A program made the translations under genes and the position numbers. Below are positions 50,256 through 55,689 of a stretch of DNA of 55,689 nucleotides, piece by piece (the stretch's first letter is position 1; the number at the start of each line of letters is the position of its first letter). The DNA lies in assembly GCA_947470895.1 (NCBI GenBank), contig CANIVF010000025.1, forward strand, positions 1 to 55,689, in the 5' to 3' direction. The DNA comes from Bacteroidota bacterium. Its GTDB lineage: Bacteria > Bacteroidota > Bacteroidia > Cytophagales > Cyclobacteriaceae. The notes under the pieces are model-generated. The model saw only the letters and a list, made by a program, of their open reading frames with translations, did not search any database and was not told the DNA's origin.

Positions 50256-51884
50256 TTAATCAACCCACGGCACGCGTGAAGAGCGATAGAAATCAATACC
50301 TTTTGCTTTCATTTTCGGTCCGTGATTAGCCAACCTCACTTTATATTCATCCCAATTGCGATTTTCTACTGGCGTCCATCCAATTTCGGCTACACCTATG
50401 ATGCGGGGAAATAACAAATACTCGATATCATCCATAGTAGCAATCGTCTCACTCCATAGTGGTGATTCAACACCCATGATCTGGTTTCTTTCGATACCTT
50501 CAACACGGGTGGCAGGATCCCAATTGTATGAATCATCTACTTCAATATAAGCGGCCCAATGCAATCCCAGCCTGCTGGTTGAATCATACTGCATATCGAG
50601 GTACACTTTCTTGGAAGGTGACATGATAATTTTCGCACCCTTGCTGGCTGCTTCCTGAGCATACTCCTCAGAGGCCCAATGTTGCGCAATGGCATTGTCG
50701 TCAATGTTGGCTTGTGCAATCTCTTCCCAGCCAATCATTTTCTTATTGTTGGCTTTTACGATCTCAGTAAAACGATTAATAAACTCAATGTAATCTTCCT
50801 TTTTGGTCACGTGAGCTTCATCGCCACCGATATGGAGATAAGGTCCTGGAGTGATTTCTGCAAGCTCGCGTATTACGTCATTTATAAATTTAAAGGTAGA
50901 AGGTTTTTTCAGACTAAGCGTACTAAACCCAACTTCAATACCTGTATAAAGTTCGGTAGGTTTTTGTTTCCCATCAAGAATACCTTGTGTTTGAACCGGT
51001 CCTTTGAACCGACCTTCAAAGGGAACCTGAATACCTGAATTCAATTCTGCATAAGAAGCCAGCGCTGAGTTGATATGGCCCGGCAAATCAATTTCTGGAA
51101 TAACCGTGATATACCGGCTTGCCGCGTAGGCAACAATATCTTTGTATTGCTCTTGTGTATAGAAACCACCTTCACCACCGCCAACTTCCGTACTGCCTCC
51201 ATGAGCAGTAAGGTTAGGCCACGATTTGATCTCGATGCGCCAACCCTGATCATCACTTAAGTGAAGATGCAGCACATTAAATTTATAATAGCTGATCATA
51301 TCGATGTAGCGCTTCACTTCTTCTACGGTAAAGAAATGGCGTGCCACATCCAGCATAGATCCTCTCCAACTGTAGTTCGGATAATCGATAACGGATCCGG
51401 CTGCAATTCTGTAACGATCATTTGGCGCATAGGCCCTTGCAGCAGGAACAATTTGTAATAATGTTTGCGCACCCATGTAAACTCCGGCAGCTTCATTTGC
51501 TTTAAGGGTAACCAGATCTTCGGTAATATTCAGATCATATCCTTCTGCTCCAATTTTAGAGTCAGCCCCTCCCATCACTAAGTAAATGTTACCTTCTTTG
51601 GGGGAACCGGTTGTTGACTCCACTTTAGGAGCAAACCCTGTTATTGCCGATAATCCGGAGGATAGTTGATTCGCAACATTCATAAGAGCCTCATTGGCAC
51701 CTTCAACATAAATTACTGTTGCGCCCGTTAATGAAAAACTTTCACCTGTGGCCACTACCGATACCGGCTTGGGGATGATACTTTCTTTGGCGAGATCTGT
51801 GGGTGGCTCGTTATTGCATGACTGCAACAAACCGATCACGATAACAGGGATCAGAAGTGAAACCATTCGCAGGTAGAATTTCAT
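50256..51884 (-). CDS. GH20 beta-N-acetylhexosaminidase, lipoprotein
   Basis: A 542-residue lipoprotein (VIGLLQSC/NN). An N-terminal GH20b domain (about 35-165) precedes the catalytic barrel: WRGSMLDVARHFF, NVLHLHLSDDQGWRIEI, PEIDLPGHINSAL and the catalytic Asp-Glu pair in LHIGGDEAH (residues 355-356). The family removes terminal GlcNAc or GalNAc from chitin fragments or glycans by substrate-assisted catalysis. As a lipoprotein it probably acts in the periplasm or at the surface. A weak -7 box (TAGATTCG) lies upstream; no transporter is adjacent. Confidence 0.94.
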   Translation of the reverse strand: MKFYLRMVSLLIPVIVIGLLQSCNNEPPTDLAKESIIPKPVSVVATGESFSLTGATVIYVEGANEALMNVANQLSSGLSAITGFAPKVESTTGSPKEGNIYLVMGGADSKIGAEGYDLNITEDLVTLKANEAAGVYMGAQTLLQIVPAARAYAPNDRYRIAAGSVIDYPNYSWRGSMLDVARHFFTVEEVKRYIDMISYYKFNVLHLHLSDDQGWRIEIKSWPNLTAHGGSTEVGGGEGGFYTQEQYKDIVAYAASRYITVIPEIDLPGHINSALASYAELNSGIQVPFEGRFKGPVQTQGILDGKQKPTELYTGIEVGFSTLSLKKPSTFKFINDVIRELAEITPGPYLHIGGDEAHVTKKEDYIEFINRFTEIVKANNKKMIGWEEIAQANIDDNAIAQHWASEEYAQEAASKGAKIIMSPSKKVYLDMQYDSTSRLGLHWAAYIEVDDSYNWDPATRVEGIERNQIMGVESPLWSETIATMDDIEYLLFPRIIGVAEIGWTPVENRNWDEYKVRLANHGPKMKAKGIDFYRSSRVPWVD

Positions 51885-51961
51885 AGAATTGTAAGTTAAA
51901 ATTTTGGTGTGCGAATCTAACTAAAAATCACTTCTGAAATAATGATTCGTAAGAGGAACGG

Positions 51962-52714
51962 TTAGTTCTTCTTGCATTCGACCAGCCAGTCCCACGGATA
52001 GGGTGCCTCTAGCCAGGGAGGAGGAGATGTAAGTTCTGTATTCCAATCATATTCCAGTTTATCAACTTTGGTTACTGAAAATCCTGCTTCCTTAAAGATC
52101 ACTTGTATCTCAGGTTCCATGTAATGCTTAGTGGGCACACCATCAATATGTACAATGCCTTGAAGAATATCTCTCTTGTTGCCTTTGAAATAATGGAACT
52201 CATGAGCGGGGATATCTGACGGCTTCACTCCTTCCCTACCATACAGTTCAATAAGTCGCCAGGAAGAAAACAAAGCAGAGTCGAGTGATGGTAATACGAT
52301 CAGGGCGGTACCGCCCGTCTTTAAAGCACGATGAATATTCTTGATCATGAATAAATTCTTTTCGATCACCGGAAACATGATCACATTACAGCAGAATGCA
52401 AAATCAACATTCGGCAGCACCAGATTCTTTCTTGTTAAATCCTCTTGCTTTAATTCGACATTCGTGTACCCTCGTTGTTTGGCTTGCTTGAGCAGATCTG
52501 CAGAAATGTCAAGAGCTAATATCTCCTTGAATTGCGGAGCCATATAGGGAAACGATTTTCCATTGCCACAACCAAAATCAATGGCTGTTTTATCTAACCC
52601 CGCGTGTTTTTTAAAATACCTGGGCAACTTTTTTTTCTTATCACTTTGGAATACATCAAAAATCTCATCATTGTAACTGGGTGCAATTCTGTTCCAGTGC
52701 TTTTTCTCATTCAT
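51962..52714 (-). CDS. Class I SAM-dependent methyltransferase
   Basis: A 250-residue protein. Motif I is AIDFGCGNGKSFPYM, followed by EILALDISADLLKQAK with the acidic residue that binds the SAM ribose, and VDFAFCCNVIMFPV as motif II. The C-terminal part is unusual (HEFHYFKGNKRDILQ and PPPWLEAPYPWDWLVECKKN). The substrate cannot be predicted. It follows the NMO-like gene after 30 bases. Confidence 0.85.
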   Translation of the reverse strand: MNEKKHWNRIAPSYNDEIFDVFQSDKKKKLPRYFKKHAGLDKTAIDFGCGNGKSFPYMAPQFKEILALDISADLLKQAKQRGYTNVELKQEDLTRKNLVLPNVDFAFCCNVIMFPVIEKNLFMIKNIHRALKTGGTALIVLPSLDSALFSSWRLIELYGREGVKPSDIPAHEFHYFKGNKRDILQGIVHIDGVPTKHYMEPEIQVIFKEAGFSVTKVDKLEYDWNTELTSPPPWLEAPYPWDWLVECKKN

Positions 52715-52744
52715 GATTTCTCTACTCTATGTCAAATCAAAATC

Positions 52745-53713
52745 TCAATGTTGATTTGCCTGATTATACTCGTTCGTCAAAGTCTTGACAATTTCACCCA
52801 TTGGGCGAATGCTATGAACATGTTCAATAGCCGGGCCCGCGCACCAAACCGTTTTATAGGTAGCACCAAACGCAGCTTTCTCAACCTGTTTCATTCCGCG
52901 ATAGGCGATGATCATCTTCACATACTTTTTGAGCGTTTTATTCTTATTTAAAATGCGTTCTAAAAAATTGGCTTTCGTTCCCATTTGCTGCACATAAGGA
53001 GTATTGATAACCGTTAATGCAGAACCAGATAATTTGGTTGACATCACGATATCTTTCTCACCATAATCAACCATCGCCTTTTTATATTCTGGTGAAATAT
53101 CGGCCTCCTCACAGGCTATGAAAATGGTGCCCACAGAAGCACCTGCTGCACCCCAGTCCATAACATCCTTCAAATCCTTTCCACAGGCAATACCACCAGC
53201 CGAAATAACAGGAATGCCACAGTTCTTCGTAAGTAGTGTTACCAATTCATTGGGAGAAATGTTTCCTGAATGCCCCCCTGCCCTGCTATTGACTGCGATG
53301 ATTGCATCCGCACCGAGGCTTTCCACCTTTTGTGCATAGGATAAATCAACTACATCACAAAATACTTTTATACCCAATGGCTTGCACTGATCAATTACTT
53401 CTTTGGGATTACCTAATGAGGTGATAATGAAATCAACTCTCAGATCGACCAGCGTCTTTAACTGATCCTTGTATTTAAGATTGGATTTATTAACAATCAG
53501 GTTTACTCCAAAAGGTTTTGACGTAGAAGTTTTGATGTCATTCATGGCGGCACGCAATTCATCATCGGTGCGGTAGTTCAATGCAGGAAAAGCAGCTGTT
53601 ACTCCATTCGCCAATGCCGCCTTAATCATTTTTGTATTGGAGATCAGAAACATGGGTGCCACGATTACCGGGTAATCGATGCCTAAAAGTTTATCCAAGG
53701 TAATTTTGCTCAT
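52745..53713 (-). CDS. Nitronate monooxygenase-like flavoprotein (NMO/2-nitropropane dioxygenase family)
   Basis: A 322-residue FMN TIM barrel. Family segments: YPVIVAPMFLISNTKMIKAAL, FGVNLIVNK, the AIIAVNSRAGGHSGN loop with the active-site His, PVISAGGIACGKDLKDVMDWGAAGASVGTIFIACEE for FMN phosphate, and the late WCAGPAIEH. Members oxidise nitronates or act as enoyl reductases or unknown flavin enzymes, so the function is only general. The first gene of a two-gene unit with the methyltransferase. Confidence 0.85.
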   Translation of the reverse strand: MSKITLDKLLGIDYPVIVAPMFLISNTKMIKAALANGVTAAFPALNYRTDDELRAAMNDIKTSTSKPFGVNLIVNKSNLKYKDQLKTLVDLRVDFIITSLGNPKEVIDQCKPLGIKVFCDVVDLSYAQKVESLGADAIIAVNSRAGGHSGNISPNELVTLLTKNCGIPVISAGGIACGKDLKDVMDWGAAGASVGTIFIACEEADISPEYKKAMVDYGEKDIVMSTKLSGSALTVINTPYVQQMGTKANFLERILNKNKTLKKYVKMIIAYRGMKQVEKAAFGATYKTVWCAGPAIEHVHSIRPMGEIVKTLTNEYNQANQH

Positions 53714-53971
53714 GAAGCCGTTTATCTAAATTTCAGGAAGATTAGAAAAAAGAATCAAAGTAAAAAGTCGCATTTCGATAGCATAATTTGACAGATCGTT
53801 TGCTGCAAGTAAGCGCTGAGATACAATCTTATAAAATATTATCAAAGAGCGCTTCCCTTCATGTCGCTTTTTTACTACGAGCCAGGTGTAATACTTTTTT
53901 TAATATTACGACAATTTCCTTTTTACCATTAGTCTTAATAAGCCCTCGTCTTATAACTCTTTGCTTTTAAT

Positions 53972-55582
53972 ATGGTAACTAAAATCAACTACTTAATTCA
54001 AAACCTTCGTAATTCGATGATTACAATCGGTGCCGATGGTAAACTCCCAGAAAACGAAAGAAGATCCATCATATCAATCAATCGCTTAAGCTTTTTATTC
54101 ACGCTGATCGCAACCCTGAATATTGCGTTAATATGGTTAATGGTTGGGGCAGAACGTATCTCTTTTTTACTGATTACTCAACCAATTTTACTATCAACAC
54201 CCATTATTTTTAACAAGTTTGGCTATATCAACACGAGTCGTATTCTACTTTCCTGGATACCCACTTTAATAACAACCATTTATTCCGTTTATACTAAGTT
54301 GCACGGGCAAGATCTTGAAACAAGTGGATATGTAGGTTTTAGGATTGTTTTAATAGCATGCTTCGTGGTCCCTTTTCTCATATTCAGTTTAAAGCAACGG
54401 ATACTTTTGGCATTAGCATTAACCTTTCCTTTAATAGCTCTTTTTGGATTTGATCAAATTCATGCATTTTTTGGTATCGGCTATTCGCAAGTGGGTTTAA
54501 CGGATGTTACCTACCATCTTACTAATACGAGGGTACTTATTGCTGTATTATCGTTGGGCGGTGGAGCAATCCTTCTCCGACAAAAGTTTGAAGAAAGTGA
54601 AGAAACTAATACACATTTATTGGATGCGCTTAATGATGCCTATCAGGAAGTGCAGACACAAATGGAAGAGATTGCCTCTCAAAATAAGAAAATCAATACC
54701 GAAAACGAAGATATTCAGATAAAAAACCTAACACTTCAATATCAATACAAAAACACGCTCGAAAAAAATGTAACCCTTAGCCTGGGGAAAAAAAATATCA
54801 AACAAGCTCATGAAAAAAGTGAAGAACAAAAACAGATACTAGCCACCGAAAATGAGGCCCTTGAATTGGAGTTAGTGGAACGTAATGAAAAACTGGAGGA
54901 GATGAACCGGGACCTTATTAAAACCTACAATAATTTAAGTCAATACTCCTATATGGTATCGCACAACTTGCGCGGCCCCGTAGCTTCAATCATCGGATTA
55001 CTCAGCATCGTACCTAAGGATAATCTCGATCCCACTCTGATGTCAATTTGTGAAAAGACCCATACCTCCATCCAGCAACTGGATTCGGTCATTCGCGAAA
55101 TTCACATGTTACTTGATTCAGAAAAAAGCCCAATTAGCTTTAAACAAAAAGTATATTGGGAGGATGTAGTGAATAAAAATTTGAAAGTATATGAACAGGA
55201 AATTGAACAGTATGGAATCCAAATTACCTGCGACTTTCTTAAAGCACCATTTATCGTAAGTATAAATCATATCATTGAAAGCATTGTCTATAATCTGATT
55301 AGTAACGCCATAAAATTCAGAGCACCCAACCGAACACTTGACATTCAAATACAAACACGATTTGAAAACCAACAAGTGGTTTTTCAAATCACTGATAACG
55401 GACTAGGTATCAATCTGGAATTGCAGAAAGATTATCTATTCAAGATGTACAAACGACTACACACCCATGTGGAAGGAAAGGGACTTGGCCTGTATATGAC
55501 CAAAATGCAAGCCGAACTGCTACATGGCAGTATAGACGTAGATACACACACATCCGGACTTTTGGCAGATCTACTGGAATAA
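53972..55582 (+). CDS. Membrane sensor histidine kinase
   Basis: A 536-residue kinase. Five to six membrane segments (about 35-205) form an integral sensor, followed by a long coiled coil (about 215-320). The phospho-acceptor box is YMVSHNLRGPVASIIGL (His331), of the HNLRGP type common in Cytophagales. The ATPase shows NLISNAIKF, ITDNGLGINLELQ and GKGLGLYMTKMQ. The end is odd: it closes with HTSGLLADLLE, while the next frame offers the more usual FWQIYW from base 55560, suggesting a small indel near 55559. The 258-base gap before it (53714-53971) holds no clear gene or promoter. Nothing is seen in 55583-55689. Confidence 0.88.
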   Translation: MVTKINYLIQNLRNSMITIGADGKLPENERRSIISINRLSFLFTLIATLNIALIWLMVGAERISFLLITQPILLSTPIIFNKFGYINTSRILLSWIPTLITTIYSVYTKLHGQDLETSGYVGFRIVLIACFVVPFLIFSLKQRILLALALTFPLIALFGFDQIHAFFGIGYSQVGLTDVTYHLTNTRVLIAVLSLGGGAILLRQKFEESEETNTHLLDALNDAYQEVQTQMEEIASQNKKINTENEDIQIKNLTLQYQYKNTLEKNVTLSLGKKNIKQAHEKSEEQKQILATENEALELELVERNEKLEEMNRDLIKTYNNLSQYSYMVSHNLRGPVASIIGLLSIVPKDNLDPTLMSICEKTHTSIQQLDSVIREIHMLLDSEKSPISFKQKVYWEDVVNKNLKVYEQEIEQYGIQITCDFLKAPFIVSINHIIESIVYNLISNAIKFRAPNRTLDIQIQTRFENQQVVFQITDNGLGINLELQKDYLFKMYKRLHTHVEGKGLGLYMTKMQAELLHGSIDVDTHTSGLLADLLE

Positions 55583-55689
55583 CCTATAATTCTTGAAAGG
55601 CTGCTGTCTTTGTGTTTGACAGTGGGGAATAAAAGTGGCTCATGCGTTTTGGAATAGGGATGGACTTTTTTCAAAACACAAAGCACTTT

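Noticed and set aside
53788-53970. 60-codon frame before the membrane kinase
   Set aside because: It begins with TTG, has no ribosome site or family likeness, and fills an AT-rich intergenic space.
55432-55686. Minus-strand frame at the right edge
   Set aside because: It is mostly antisense to the kinase ATPase domain and has no likeness to a known protein.
1-55689. tRNA, rRNA, CRISPR, insertion sequence, integrase or origin features
   Set aside because: Read for on both strands by eye; no cloverleaf, array, transposase or DnaA-box cluster was seen, although a covariance search was not possible.

Overview
The window looks like the chromosome of a Bacteroidota bacterium, most likely of the order Cytophagales. 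Evidence seen directly: a type IX secretion type B sorting domain (581-3538), the small ribosomal protein bTHX, a HYC_CC_PP family protein, DUF1684, DUF2911, DUF3347 and DUF4136 proteins, many short lipoprotein signals ending in SC or AC, and promoters of the Bacteroidota form TTTG-N19/20-TAnnTTTG. No rRNA, tRNA, CRISPR array, insertion sequence or phage gene was seen. Genes are dense and every intergenic gap is under 300 bases.

Layout. 1-4441 (+): end of a SPOR-domain protein, a large secreted FG-GAP/PKD protein with a T9SS sorting tail, and an outer-membrane beta-barrel. 4438-6543 (-): fused alpha-beta E1 of a 2-oxoacid dehydrogenase. 6755-7201 (+): Hsp20 chaperone, followed by a strong hairpin terminator. 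7431-15129 (-): bTHX, a tryptophan-rich leader peptide with an attenuator, then trpE-G-D-C-F-B, a DUF1684 lipoprotein, and trpA. 15266-16410 (+): three small unknown proteins. 16454-20732 (-): three exported peptidases (M20, M24, M20). 20901-24572 (+): sugar MFS transporter and a six-hairpin-type glycosidase lipoprotein. 24501-27737 (-): a five-PAS histidine kinase and its frameshifted response regulator. 28003-30324 (+): large acyl-CoA dehydrogenase/oxidase. 30352-33456 (-): sterol-desaturase-like protein, DDAH-like hydrolase and an AdiC-like permease. 33515-45744 (-): a long copper/heavy-metal efflux and oxidation locus. 45857-53713: a cupin, an amino-acid permease with an aldo/keto reductase-RidA fusion, a DUF4136 lipoprotein, a GH20 hexosaminidase, a methyltransferase and a nitronate monooxygenase-like enzyme. 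53972-55582 (+): membrane histidine kinase.

The most notable system is the front of the trp operon. The gene for ribosomal protein bTHX has a good Bacteroidota promoter. Two bases after its stop codon a 19-residue peptide with three consecutive Trp codons begins, and its stop codon lies in the first arm of a possible antiterminator that excludes a downstream terminator hairpin. I saw no promoter between bTHX and trpE. This suggests that one transcript serves a ribosomal protein and the trp genes, with attenuation deciding whether RNA polymerase enters trpE.

The copper locus appears to be one transcript running cusA-cusC-cusB-cusB-DUF3347-multicopper oxidase-TlpA-BNR lipoprotein-DUF2911. Efflux and oxidation genes come first, followed by a less understood periplasmic tail that includes a lipoprotein with a Cys-Asp-Cys-Cys motif. 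The first two genes after cusA have short tandem-word DNA repeats inside the sequence coding for their signal peptides.
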